Assembly (NCBI RefSeq): GCF_030815955.1
Contig: NZ_JAUSXK010000001.1
Location: 2,232,001 to 2,296,000 of the forward strand
DNA length: 64,000 nucleotides
From: Microbacterium murale
GTDB lineage: Bacteria > Actinomycetota > Actinomycetes > Actinomycetales > Microbacteriaceae
Direction: 5' to 3'
Part shown: piece after piece, positions 32,955 to 42,400 of the stretch
Layout of the letters: each line of letters begins with the position of its first letter
Position numbering within the stretch: the first letter of the stretch is position 1
Notes under the pieces: generated by a model
Told to the model about the DNA's origin: nothing
The model's input: only the letters and a program-made list of their open reading frames with translations
Database searches by the model: none
Program-made: the position numbers and the translations under genes

Positions 32955-33728
32955 ATGGAAACCACGGGCACGACGATCGTCGAGTTCAGCGACGTCAGCA
33001 AGTACTACGGCGACCGCTCCGACCAGCCGCCGGCGCTCGACGGCATCGACCTGAGCATCGAACGCGGCGAGATCTTCGGTGTCATCGGCGAGAGCGGTGC
33101 GGGCAAGACGACCCTCCTCGAGCTCGTCAACGGACTCACCACCGCAGACGCAGGCGAAGTGCGCGTCGATGGCACGACGGTTGCCGGGCGCAGTCGCCGA
33201 GAGATGCGGATGCTGCGACGCGGCATCGGCGTGGTGTTCCAGGGCATCCACCTGCTCAGCGGCCGAACCGTGCGTCAGAATGTCGCGCTCGGACTTCAGA
33301 TCAGCCGTCGCGGCGGCGTCAGGCGAACGCATGCCGAAGAGCGCGCGGCAGTGGATGAGATGCTCGCCTTCGTCGGGCTCGCGCATCGGGCCGACCATCA
33401 CCCCGCCGAACTCAGCGGGGGAGAGAAGCAGCGCGTGGGTCTCGCTCGTGCGCTGGTCACCCGGCCACCCCTGCTTCTCTGCGACGAGCCGACTTCGTCA
33501 CTGGATGCGAGCACCACCGCCGAGGTGCTCCGCGTGCTGCTGGACGCCCGGGACAAGTTCGGCACCACGATCGTCGTGATCTCCCACGACCTCGAGGTCG
33601 TGAAGGCGATCTGCGATCGGGCCCTGCTGCTCGAGAAGGGGCGCATGCGCGAGCTCTTCGCCGTGAAGAAGACCGACCTGCGAACGATCCCCAGCTATCA
33701 CGAGCAGGTCAAGCGGGAGCTGATGTGA
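32955..33728 (+). CDS. metN: Methionine ABC importer ATP-binding protein, short form (MetN)
   Basis: 257 residues. ABC motifs: GESGAGKTTLLELVN (Walker A), Q-loop FQGIHLLSG, signature LSGGEKQRVGLARAL, Walker B LLLCDEPTSSLD and VISHDLEVVKAICDRALLLEKGR. It is clearly MetN-like from its MetI and MetQ partners, but it stops about 90 residues earlier than Escherichia coli MetN and lacks the C-terminal NIL domain that binds methionine for trans-inhibition. Feedback control by internal methionine is therefore probably absent or supplied otherwise. It overlaps the permease start. Confidence 0.88.
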   Translation: METTGTTIVEFSDVSKYYGDRSDQPPALDGIDLSIERGEIFGVIGESGAGKTTLLELVNGLTTADAGEVRVDGTTVAGRSRREMRMLRRGIGVVFQGIHLLSGRTVRQNVALGLQISRRGGVRRTHAEERAAVDEMLAFVGLAHRADHHPAELSGGEKQRVGLARALVTRPPLLLCDEPTSSLDASTTAEVLRVLLDARDKFGTTIVVISHDLEVVKAICDRALLLEKGRMRELFAVKKTDLRTIPSYHEQVKRELM

Positions 33729-34399
33729 TGAGCTGGCTCACCGATCTTCTCGCCGAGTACGGCGAAGACATCGCGGAGGCGCTCGCCGAGACCGGATACA
33801 TGATGCTCGTGTCCCTGGCGGCAGCCGTGCTGATCGGTCTCCCGCTCGGGATGATCGTGTTCCTCACGCAGCGCGGCGGCATCTCCGAGAACCGACCGAT
33901 CTGGACGATCGCGAACCTGTACATCAACATCGTCCGCTCCTTCCCGTTCCTGCTGCTCGTGGTCTTCCTCATCCCGTTCACCCGCGCCGTGGTGGGCACG
34001 AGCTTCGGCACGCAGGCATCGACGCTGCCGCTGTGCTTCGTCGCAGTGGCCATCTACGCCCGGCTGGTCGAGCAGATCCTCCGGGAGATCCCTCCTGGCA
34101 TCTCCCGTGTCGCAATGGCCATGGGGGCCACGGTTCCGCAGTCCGTGTTCCGCGTGCTGCTGCCCGAGGCGCGCTCCGGACTCGTCTATGCCCTCACCTC
34201 CGCTGCGATCAGCCTGCTGTCGTACTCGACCGTGCTCGGCGTCGTAGGCGGCGGCGGCATCGGCGACTTCGCGATGCGCTACGGCTACCAGGAGTACAAC
34301 GACGCACTCATGTACATCACGATCGCCATCATCGTCGTCTGCGTGCTGGTGATCCAGGCGGTCGGTCATCGCGCCTCCGAGCGGCTCGACCATCGCTGA
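33728..34399 (+). CDS. metI: Methionine ABC importer permease (MetI)
   Basis: 223 residues from ATG 33728 (GTG 33725 is an equivalent alternative), right at the metN stop. Five membrane helices with the MetI blocks NIVRSFPFLLLVVFLIPFTRAVVG, YARLVEQILREIPPGISRVAMAMGA (the EAA coupling loop) and YSTVLGVVGGGGIGDFAMRYGYQEYN. It forms the homodimeric channel for methionine and related sulfur compounds with MetN and MetQ. A 49-base gap with an AAGAAAGAAGGA ribosome site separates it from metQ. Confidence 0.92.
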   Translation: MSWLTDLLAEYGEDIAEALAETGYMMLVSLAAAVLIGLPLGMIVFLTQRGGISENRPIWTIANLYINIVRSFPFLLLVVFLIPFTRAVVGTSFGTQASTLPLCFVAVAIYARLVEQILREIPPGISRVAMAMGATVPQSVFRVLLPEARSGLVYALTSAAISLLSYSTVLGVVGGGGIGDFAMRYGYQEYNDALMYITIAIIVVCVLVIQAVGHRASERLDHR

Positions 34400-34448
34400 G
34401 CGCCGAATCCGCGTCAGCGAGAACGTTCCACATAAGAAAGAAGGACCC

Positions 34449-35270
34449 ATGAGAACCGCACGTATAGGCATCCTCGCCGTCGGCATCGGAGCCACCCTGG
34501 TGCTGGCCGGATGCGCGTCGGGTGAGTCGTCCGGAGGTTCGGATGCCGCAGCATCCGAACCAGTCGTCCTGAAGATCGCCGCCGTCACGGCACCCATGAC
34601 GGATGTCGTGGAGGCGGCCGGCGAGGCCATCGAAGACGGCTACGAGATCGAGCTCGTCGAGGTCTCGGACTACATCACGGCCAACACGATCGTGAACGAC
34701 GGCGACGCCTACGCGAACTTCTCACAGCACGAGCCGTACATGCAGGAGTTCAACGCCGCGAACGACGCCGCCCTGGTGGCAGTGCAGCCGGTCTACAACT
34801 TCGTGATCGCGTTCTACTCGAAGACGCTCGACGACATCGCGGATCTGCCCGACGGCGCCACGATCGCAGTCCCGAATGACTCGTCCAACCTCGCCCGTGC
34901 TCTCAAGCTCCTCGACGCGGAGGGCGTCATCACCCTCGACCCTGATGTCGACCCCTACGCATCCAGTCTTGACGACATCGAAGGGAACCCGAAGAACGTC
35001 GAGTTCCTCGAGGTGCCGATCGCGTCGCTGAACTCGGCGTACGAGGAGGCCGACCTCGTCTTCCAGTGGCCTTCGCACATCGCAGCCCTCGGCCTCAATC
35101 CCGAGGATGACGGCCTCATCACCGAGCTCGACGGTCGGTTCGCGCTGCACGTCGCGGTCCGTGAAGAGGATGCCGACAGCAAGGCGACCGAGGCGCTCAA
35201 GGCCGCGTTCTCCAGCGACGAGGTGCGCGAGGTCATCGAGTCGAACGGCACGATCGAGACCGCGTTCTGA
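34449..35270 (+). CDS. metQ: Methionine-binding lipoprotein (MetQ/NLPA family)
   Basis: 273 residues. A lipoprotein signal ends in LVLAGC, so Cys22 is the likely lipidated residue, followed by a Ser/Gly linker. The NLPA-family segments are VEVSDYITANTIVNDGDAYANFSQHEPYMQEFN and ATIAVPNDSSNLARALKLL. It delivers methionine to MetI/MetN at the outer face of the membrane. It is the last gene of the metNIQ operon and is followed 17 bases later by a strong hairpin terminator. Confidence 0.93.
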   Translation: MRTARIGILAVGIGATLVLAGCASGESSGGSDAAASEPVVLKIAAVTAPMTDVVEAAGEAIEDGYEIELVEVSDYITANTIVNDGDAYANFSQHEPYMQEFNAANDAALVAVQPVYNFVIAFYSKTLDDIADLPDGATIAVPNDSSNLARALKLLDAEGVITLDPDVDPYASSLDDIEGNPKNVEFLEVPIASLNSAYEEADLVFQWPSHIAALGLNPEDDGLITELDGRFALHVAVREEDADSKATEALKAAFSSDEVREVIESNGTIETAF

Positions 35271-35287
35271 GCGGAGCGTGTGAGATG

Positions 35288-35339
35288 AAAGGAGGAAAGC
35301 GTCGGCGAGGCTCGATCGAGGCCGACACTTTCCTCCTTT
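35288..35339. terminator. Hairpin terminator after metQ, relative of the one at 9845
   Basis: AAAGGAGGAAAGCGTCGGC (35288-35306) pairs with GCCGACACTTTCCTCCTTT (35321-35339) with one C·A mismatch. The outer 12 bases AAAGGAGGAAAG differ at one position from those of the 9845-9898 terminator (AAAGAAGGAAAG). The left arm contains a perfect Shine-Dalgarno sequence locked in the stem. Confidence 0.82.
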
Positions 35340-35508
35340 GACGCCGGACGTTCTCCTCGACGCGGGAAGTCGCGGGGCTGTGGCCTCGCGACAACTCGAC
35401 CCGACCGCATGGCGCCGGCGCGTTGGAGGTTGCGTACACAGCGCTTGGTCACCCGTTGGAGGACTCCTACGGTTGAAGCATCCTTACTTCTCTCTGAGGG
35501 GAACCCCA

Positions 35509-37569
35509 ATGGTCGACGCCGCCGTCCGTCCCGCAACGACATCCCGTGATGGCGATGCTCCTCGCATCGACGTCGAGCGGGTGAACGATCTTCTGCTCGG
35601 CACCTGGGCCGACACGCGCCGCACCGCGCGCGAGATGATCAAGGATCCTGCGTTCTGGCGGATCGACGAACTCGGCAAGGACGAGCACCGAGAGCGGGTT
35701 CTCAGTCAGCTGCACCTGCTGGTCGAGAACAAGGCAGTGCACCGTGCCTTCCCGAAGGAGTTCGGCGGTGAGGACAACAACGGCGCCAACATCTCCGGAT
35801 TCGAAGAGCTCGTCGCAGCCGACCCGAGCCTGCAGATCAAGGCCGGCGTGCAGTGGGGACTGTTCGGCTCGGCGATCCTGCAGCTGGGCACCGAGGACCA
35901 CCACAGGAAGTGGCTGCCCGGTGTCATGGACCTGAGCATCCCAGGAGCCTTCGCGATGACCGAGATCGGGCACGGCTCCGACGTCGCAGCCGCGGGGACG
36001 ACAGCGACGTACGACCCTGAGACCGAGGAGTTCGTGATCAACACGCCGTTCCGCGGCGCGACGAAGGAGTACCTCGGCAACGCCGCTCTGCACGGCGTCG
36101 CGGCAACTGTGTTCGCACAGCTGATCACGAACGGCGTCAGCCACGGTGTGCACTGCTTCTACGTGCCGCTCCGCGGGGAGGACGGCAAGGACCTGCCCGG
36201 GATCGGCCGCGAGGACGACGGCCTGAAGGGCGGGCTGAACGGAATCGACAACGGCCGCCTCTCTTTCGATCACGTGCGCGTCCCTCGTGCGAACCTGCTG
36301 AACAAGTACGGCGACGTCGCACCGGACGGCACGTACACGAGCCCGATCGACAGCCCCGGTCGCCGCTTCTTCACGATGCTCGGCACGCTGGTGCAGGGCC
36401 GTGTGTCACTTGACGGCGCGGCATCCTGGGGCTCAGCCCTCGGCCTGTACATCGCGATCACCTACGCCACCCAGCGCCGCCAGTTCGACGGAGCCGACGG
36501 GCAGGAGGTCGTGCTGCTCGACTACGGCAAGCACCAGCGCCGCCTGCTGCCGCGCCTGGCCACCACGTATGCGCAGATCTTCGCGCACGACGAGTTCCTG
36601 CAGAAGTTCGACGGAGTGTTCTCGGGCCGCACCGACACACCGGACGACCGCGAAGACCTCGAGACCCTCGCGGCGGCGCTCAAGCCGCTGTCGACATGGC
36701 ACGCCCTCGACACGCTGCAGGAGGCGCGCGAGGCCTGCGGCGGCGCCGGCTACATGTTCGAGAACCGTCTGGTCGGCCTTCGTCAGGACCTCGACATCTA
36801 CGTCACCTTCGAGGGCGACAACAACATCCTGCTGCAGCTGGTGGGCAAGCGCCTGCTGACGGATTTCGCGGGGCAGTTCAAGGACAAGGATGCCGCGGCT
36901 CTCGCGAAGTACGCGGTCGGACAGACCGCCGGCAAGGTGTTCCACGGCGCCGGCCTTCGTCGCTTCGGACAGAACATCGCCGACTTCGGCTCGACGGCGC
37001 GCTCGGTCGAGAACGGTCTTCGTGCCGAGCAGCAGCACGAGCTGCTGGCTGATCGTGTGCAGCAGATGGTCGCCGACATCGCCGGTCGCCTGCGCCCGGC
37101 CGGCAAGGACAAGGTGCTCGGCGAGAAGCTCTTCAACGAGAACCAGGCCGATCTCATCGAGGCGGCCCGCGCGCATGGCGAACTGCTGCAGTGGGAAGCG
37201 TTCACGGATGCCGTCAACAGCATTCCGGATGCCGACACGAAGCAGGTGCTCACCTGGCTGCGCGATCTGTTCGGGCTGCAGCTCATCGAGAAGCACCTCG
37301 CATGGCACATCATCAACGGCCGCCTGTCGACGCAGCGCGCCGCCGCAGTGTCGAGCTACATCGATCGGCTCTGCCTTCGGCTGCGTCCGCACGCGCTCGA
37401 CCTGGTGAACGCCTTCGGCTACGAGCCGGAGCACGTGCGCGCTCCTATCGCCAGCGGTGCGGAGAAAGATCGTCAGGACGAGGCGCGGGCGTACTACGCC
37501 GACCTCGCCGCATCCGGTCAGGCGCCCATCTCGGAGAAGCTTCTGAAGAAGGCCGCCAAGAAGGACTGA
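35509..37569 (+). CDS. Acyl-CoA oxidase-like / acyl-CoA dehydrogenase family protein
   Basis: 686 residues from ATG 35509, preceded by GAGGGGAA. The length and blocks are those of the acyl-CoA oxidase branch: AFAMTEIGHGSDVAAAGTTATYD (FAD), FRGATKEYLGNAALHG, LGTLVQGRVSLDGAA, and the catalytic Glu435 in YVTFEGDNNILLQLVGKRLL. An ACOX-type C-terminal helical domain covers residues 480-670. Actinobacterial members are annotated as acyl-CoA dehydrogenase or oxidase; the sequence alone does not decide whether oxygen or ETF is the acceptor. It has a 238-base upstream gap holding the metQ terminator and its own promoter region. No beta-oxidation partners are adjacent. Confidence 0.88.
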   Translation: MVDAAVRPATTSRDGDAPRIDVERVNDLLLGTWADTRRTAREMIKDPAFWRIDELGKDEHRERVLSQLHLLVENKAVHRAFPKEFGGEDNNGANISGFEELVAADPSLQIKAGVQWGLFGSAILQLGTEDHHRKWLPGVMDLSIPGAFAMTEIGHGSDVAAAGTTATYDPETEEFVINTPFRGATKEYLGNAALHGVAATVFAQLITNGVSHGVHCFYVPLRGEDGKDLPGIGREDDGLKGGLNGIDNGRLSFDHVRVPRANLLNKYGDVAPDGTYTSPIDSPGRRFFTMLGTLVQGRVSLDGAASWGSALGLYIAITYATQRRQFDGADGQEVVLLDYGKHQRRLLPRLATTYAQIFAHDEFLQKFDGVFSGRTDTPDDREDLETLAAALKPLSTWHALDTLQEAREACGGAGYMFENRLVGLRQDLDIYVTFEGDNNILLQLVGKRLLTDFAGQFKDKDAAALAKYAVGQTAGKVFHGAGLRRFGQNIADFGSTARSVENGLRAEQQHELLADRVQQMVADIAGRLRPAGKDKVLGEKLFNENQADLIEAARAHGELLQWEAFTDAVNSIPDADTKQVLTWLRDLFGLQLIEKHLAWHIINGRLSTQRAAAVSSYIDRLCLRLRPHALDLVNAFGYEPEHVRAPIASGAEKDRQDEARAYYADLAASGQAPISEKLLKKAAKKD

Positions 37570-37669
37570 CTTCAGCACACCTGCACGACGCGGGTGCAGA
37601 TGCGCGACGACCGAGCCGAACACGTCGTGCATTCGTGCCCCGGTCGTGCAACTCGTCCTTGGCCCGTAG

Positions 37670-38674
37670 TCAGGGGGCAGGCGGTGCCGGCGGCGCGGCA
37701 GGAGGCGCCGGCGGCGCTGCGATCGGTGGAGCCGGCGGATAGGTCCACTGAGGCGGAACAGGGTGCTGCCCGACCGGATAGGCGCCGTGATCGGCAACGG
37801 GAAAGGCTGCCGGGTTCCGGCGCCCACGACGCGAGATGATCAGCAGCACCGCGGTGAAAGCGAGCTGCGCCACGGCGACCGCGGTCGCGACTCCCACCAT
37901 GACCATCGGTGTCCCGGACCGGAGCAGAGCCATTGGCACGATGCCGTGGAAGAGGGGTGTGCCCATCGTGGTGACGAACAGCAGCGAGATCAGAAGCAGG
38001 AAGAGCGCCGGGATCACGAGCGCCCAAGGCGACCACCCGCTGGCACCGATCCCGGCGACGGTGAATGCGACACCGACGATCAGTGCGAGTACGACCATGG
38101 GATTGATCGAGGTGTCGAAGGTCCTCACCGCGCTCATCTGACCCTCGCCGTTGCCCCAGACCAGCAGCCATCCCCCGACCGCCAGCAGCACGGGGGCCGC
38201 GACGAACCCTCCGACGACGAAGCCTGCGCTGACGCGGCGTGTGCTCCGGCGGATCAGCATGAGCGTCAGGCCCATGGCCCCGAGAACCGTGCACACGAGG
38301 AGGGGGAGTCCGTAGTAGAGCCCGTCGACCCACGCCCGAGGAAGGAACGGCGGCGCGCTGACGAGCACTTCGAGCATGAGCCCCGGCACGACGGCGAGCA
38401 CCAGCGCCGCGAGTCCGAGTACACCGGCGGCGATGAGGCCGGCAGAGCTCCACAGCCCGGTCGCGACGACGCCGACGAGGAGCAGGAGCCCGAGAATCTG
38501 GAGCGCGATCGGACCCGCGAACTCCGTGAGGTCGACACCCGTGTAGCCGAACATCGTGAAGAGCCGGTATGCCTCGATGCCCCCGGCCGAGATGATGCCC
38601 AGAGCGATCGGCGTGACGATCACGCCGATCAGAGCAGTGATGATCCTGGCCGTCCACGATGATCGTTGCACCAC
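37670..38674 (-). CDS. Multi-pass membrane protein with Pro/Ala-rich tail, unknown function
   Basis: 334 residues from a GTG at 38674 preceded by a G-rich ribosome site; the frame is open further upstream but runs antisense to the Tag gene. Eight or so hydrophobic helices, beginning with ITALIGVIVTPIALGIISAGG. The C-terminal tail is low-complexity (PPAPPIAAPPAPPAAPPAPPAP-like, given here in part) after a QPVPPQWTYPP-type segment, as in many actinobacterial envelope proteins. I recognise no family. It is convergent with the acyl-CoA oxidase-like gene (100 bases) and divergent from tag (87 bases). Confidence 0.7.
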   Translation of the reverse strand: MVQRSSWTARIITALIGVIVTPIALGIISAGGIEAYRLFTMFGYTGVDLTEFAGPIALQILGLLLLVGVVATGLWSSAGLIAAGVLGLAALVLAVVPGLMLEVLVSAPPFLPRAWVDGLYYGLPLLVCTVLGAMGLTLMLIRRSTRRVSAGFVVGGFVAAPVLLAVGGWLLVWGNGEGQMSAVRTFDTSINPMVVLALIVGVAFTVAGIGASGWSPWALVIPALFLLLISLLFVTTMGTPLFHGIVPMALLRSGTPMVMVGVATAVAVAQLAFTAVLLIISRRGRRNPAAFPVADHGAYPVGQHPVPPQWTYPPAPPIAAPPAPPAAPPAPPAP

Positions 38675-38761
38675 GGCATCCCCCCGATTGTCGAGTGCCC
38701 AGGCTATCGGCGACGCGCTCGTCGCGAAACCCATGTCGCAGGCATTGCCTACGCTGGTGCC

Positions 38762-39331
38762 ATGACCTCCCTCCTCACCGGTGCTGACGGGCGCGCTCGC
38801 TGCGCATGGATCGGAACGGATGCTGAATACGCCAGATATCACGACGAGGAGTGGGGCGTGCCGCTTCACGGCGACCGCGCGCTCTTCGAGAAGATGGCGC
38901 TCGAAGGTTTCCAAGCGGGGCTCAGCTGGATCACCATCCTGCGCAAGCGACCGCGGTTCCGGGAGGTCTTCGCCGGGTTCGCCCCCGAGACGGTCGCCGC
39001 CTTCGACGACGACGACGTCGAGCGTCTGATGGCGGATGCCGGGATCATCCGCAATCGTGCCAAGATCCTTGCCACGATCGGCAACGCGCGTCTTGTGACC
39101 GAGATGACGCCGGGCGAGCTCGATGAGCTGATGTGGTCGTTCGCGCCGGCGGCGGGTATCCGCCCGCGCTCCTTCGCCGACGTGCCCGCGGTGACGGACG
39201 AATCGACGGCGATGAGCAAGGCGCTCCGCAAGCGAGGGTTCCGGTTCGTCGGCGCCACGACGATGTACGCGCTCATGCAGTCGGCCGGCATGGTCGACGA
39301 TCACATCGAGGGGTGCTGGCGCGTCACCTGA
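38762..39331 (+). CDS. tag: DNA-3-methyladenine glycosylase I
   Basis: 189 residues from ATG 38762. The Tag zinc site is complete: Cys14 (RCAWIG), His27 (YHDEEWG), and His181 and Cys185 (DDHIEGCW). The DEEWGVPLHGDRALFEKMALEGFQAGLSW block and GIIRNRAKI are characteristic. It removes 3-methyladenine from alkylated DNA in base-excision repair. It stands alone, upstream of the Ig/FN3 giant gene but separated from it by 118 bases with a probable promoter. Confidence 0.95.
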   Translation: MTSLLTGADGRARCAWIGTDAEYARYHDEEWGVPLHGDRALFEKMALEGFQAGLSWITILRKRPRFREVFAGFAPETVAAFDDDDVERLMADAGIIRNRAKILATIGNARLVTEMTPGELDELMWSFAPAAGIRPRSFADVPAVTDESTAMSKALRKRGFRFVGATTMYALMQSAGMVDDHIEGCWRVT

Positions 39332-39376
39332 TCAGATGGGTATTCCTGCCCGTGGGGCAATTCGCGTGTGGCGGTT

Positions 39377-39440
39377 AGGATGTACCGGTGCGTCCTGGGT
39401 CAGTCGGCTCGTCGCACGGTTGTGACGTCCACCCGGGGGG
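39377..39440 (+). promoter_or_regulatory. Probable promoter and ribosome site of the surface-protein/signalling operon
   Basis: Between tag and the giant gene, TAGGAT (39377-39382) is a reasonable -10 box. A GGGGGGAAA ribosome site lies at 39435-39443 before ATG 39450. The next eleven genes run on the same strand with almost no gaps, so this is the best candidate promoter for the whole block to 57246. Confidence 0.4.
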
Positions 39441-39449
39441 AAACTGACG

Positions 39450-42400
39450 ATGAAGGCGCTGTCATGGTTGCGCGCGAAACCGAAGACGGCCGCATCTGTT
39501 GCGGGCGTCACTGCGGCGGTCGTCGCGATCGGCACCCTCGCCTTCGCGTATGAGGGCAATCCCACCACGAAAGTCGACCTGAACGACGGCGGCGTCTGGA
39601 TCACGAAGTCGTCGGCGCTGATGGTCGGCCACTTCAACAATGAGTCCACTCTTCTCGATGGCGGACTGCGCACGACCGGCGAGGGGTTCGACATCCTGCA
39701 GGATGCGTCGACCGTGCTCGTCACCGATCGCAGCAACGCGACCCTCACCGCCGTCGACTCCGCCCGCGTCTCGCTGGGCGACAGCACCACCATCCCCGGA
39801 TCGGCGAAGGTCGCGCTCGGCGCGCAGACTGCGGCGATCCTCGACACCGAGTCCGGCGACCTCTGGGTCGTGCCGGTCAAGGGCATCTCGGGATTCGAGC
39901 TGCAGGGAACCGACCCGCTCGTCGAACTGGGCAAGAACTCCGACGTGACCGTGGGGCAGGACGGCACGGTGTACGCCGTCTCCGGTGAGAACGCCGAAGT
40001 GGTCACCATCCCCGTCGACAACGAGGGTGAGGCCCTCGAGCCGCAGTCCGCCGCTCTGGGTGAGTTGGACGCCTCGATCGCTCCTTCCATCACGGCGGTC
40101 GGCGCGACCCCGGTCGTGCTGTCACCGTCCGACAGCGCCGTGATGACTCCTGGTGGGTTCCGCACCGAGATCCCCGAGGCCGACTCCGCCGTGCTGCAGT
40201 ACTCGTCTGCGGCGACGGACGCGGTGACCGTCGCGACGGCGTCCCAGCTGATCGATGTGCCGCTCGACGGCGGCGAGCCCCAGGCGACGAGCACGGGCGG
40301 CGACGGCACCCCGGCCGCCCCGGTGTCCCTGCTCGGCTGCAGCTACGGCGCGTGGTCCGGCACCGGCACTTTCGTTCGCGAATGCCCCGGTGACGGCGAC
40401 GACATCAATGAAGAGGTTCCCGGTGCCGAATCCTCGGCGTCGCTGACCTTCCGTGTGAATCGCGACGTCATCATCCTCAACGACTCCGTCGGCGGTGCAG
40501 CGTGGCTCACCGACGAGAGTCTTCAGCAGGTCGACAACTGGGATGACCTGACACCGCCCGAGGGTGAGACCGAGAACGAAGAGGACACCACGCAGGAGAC
40601 CGTGGAGACCACGCTTCCCGTGCGCACGGACGTGAACACGCCCCCCGTCGCGGAGGACGACGAGTTCGGCGTGCGTCCAGGTCAGACCACGGCTCTGCCC
40701 GTGCTCGACAACGACAACGACCCCGACGGCGACGTGCTGGTCGCCGCGATCGCCGAGCAGCAGCCGTCGATCGGAACGGTGCAGCCGATCTACGACGGCG
40801 GCTCGCTCCAGATCGCGGTCGGAGAAGATGCCTCGGGCGCAGCGTCCTTCTCATACGAGGTGAACGACGGTCGCGGCGGTACGGACACCGCGAATGCGAA
40901 TCTCACGGTCAAGGACTGGGACACCAACACCGCCCCCAAGCCGAAGCGCACGACGGCACTGGCCATCGAGACCGGCGGAACGATCTCCTACAACATCCTC
41001 CCGGACTGGATCGACCCCGAAGGCGACGACATCTACCTGCGCGGCGTCGTCGCCGCACCGGGTGACGAGGTCGAGTTCACGACGGACGGTCAGATCACCT
41101 ACCGCGCCACGGCGAGCCTGCAGGGGCGCAAGGAAGTGGAGATCTCGGTCGCCGACGCCCTCGGCGAGGTCGCGACGGGCACGCTCGTGCTCGACGTTCG
41201 TCAAGCCGGGTCGACGCTGCCGAAGACGAACGCCGATCACGTGATGACCCGCGTCGGCGAGCAGGTGACGGTCTCACCGCTCGCGAACGACTCGAGCTCG
41301 GGCCAAGAGCAACTGCGCCTGACCAGGGTGAACGGCGACGAGACCCCCGGTGCGACGATCCAGCCCGACTATCCGAACAAGACCTTCACCTTCAGCGCCC
41401 CGGCGCCCGGTGTCTACTACGTCCTGTACGAGGTCGCGGCGGGTCCGAACGGAGTGCCGGGAATCGTCCGCATCGACGTCGCCGATGCGAGCGAACAGGA
41501 TCTGCCGCCGGTCGCCGTACGCGACGTGGCGCTGCTGCCCACAGGCGGCGAGGTGCTTCTGGGCGTGCTGAACAATGACACCGACCCGTCGGGCGGCATC
41601 CTCGTGGTCCAGTCGGTGACCGTGGAACCGGGCAGCGGCATCTCGGTCTCGGTGCTCAACCACGAGTCGCTGCGCATCGGCGATCAGGGCGCGCTCGACG
41701 AGCCGGTGAAGATCAGCTACCGCATCTCGAACGGCTCCAAGACGGCCGAGGGCGAGGTGGTCGTCATCCCGATCCCCGCGCCGGAAAAGATCCTCCCGCC
41801 GGTCACAACGCCGGATCAAGCGGTCGTACGCGTCGGCGATGTCGTGACCATCCCCGTGCTCGAGAACGACACGAGTCCGGTCGGCGACGCCTTGAGCCTC
41901 GAGCCAGAGCTGGTCGAGCCGTTCGTCGATCCGGAGGACGGCGAGATCTTCGTCTCGCAGGATACGGTGCGCTTCAAGGCCGGTGATGAGGCGAAGACCG
42001 TCTACGCCACGTATGAGGTCTCAGACACTCGCGGGAACAAGGTCGGCGGGTACATCACGATCCAGATCGTGCCCGTCCAGGATGAGAACGCGGCTCCCCG
42101 CCCGCAGGACATCACGACACGTGTGCTGAGCGGCAATGTCGCGAACATCGCGGTGCCCTTGGATGGCATCGATGAAGACGGTGACTCCGTCGAGCTGATC
42201 GGCCTCGCGTCGAACCCGAAGAAGGGTCGCATCACCGAGGTCGCGCAGAACTACTTCGTGTACGAGGCGTACGCCGCCTCCTCGGGCGTCGACACGTTCT
42301 CGTATCGCGTGCGCGACCGTCTCGGACAGGAGGGCACGGCGACGATCCGTGTCGGCGTCGCGCCAGCCGAGGAGATGAACCAGGCACCGTATGCGGTGAA

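Noticed and set aside
35288-35339. Small RNA or start of a longer oxidase-like protein at 35338
   Set aside because: The hairpin directly follows metQ and behaves as a terminator. The extra in-frame residues before 35509 have no coding texture, and ATG 35509 has a GAGGGGAA ribosome site.
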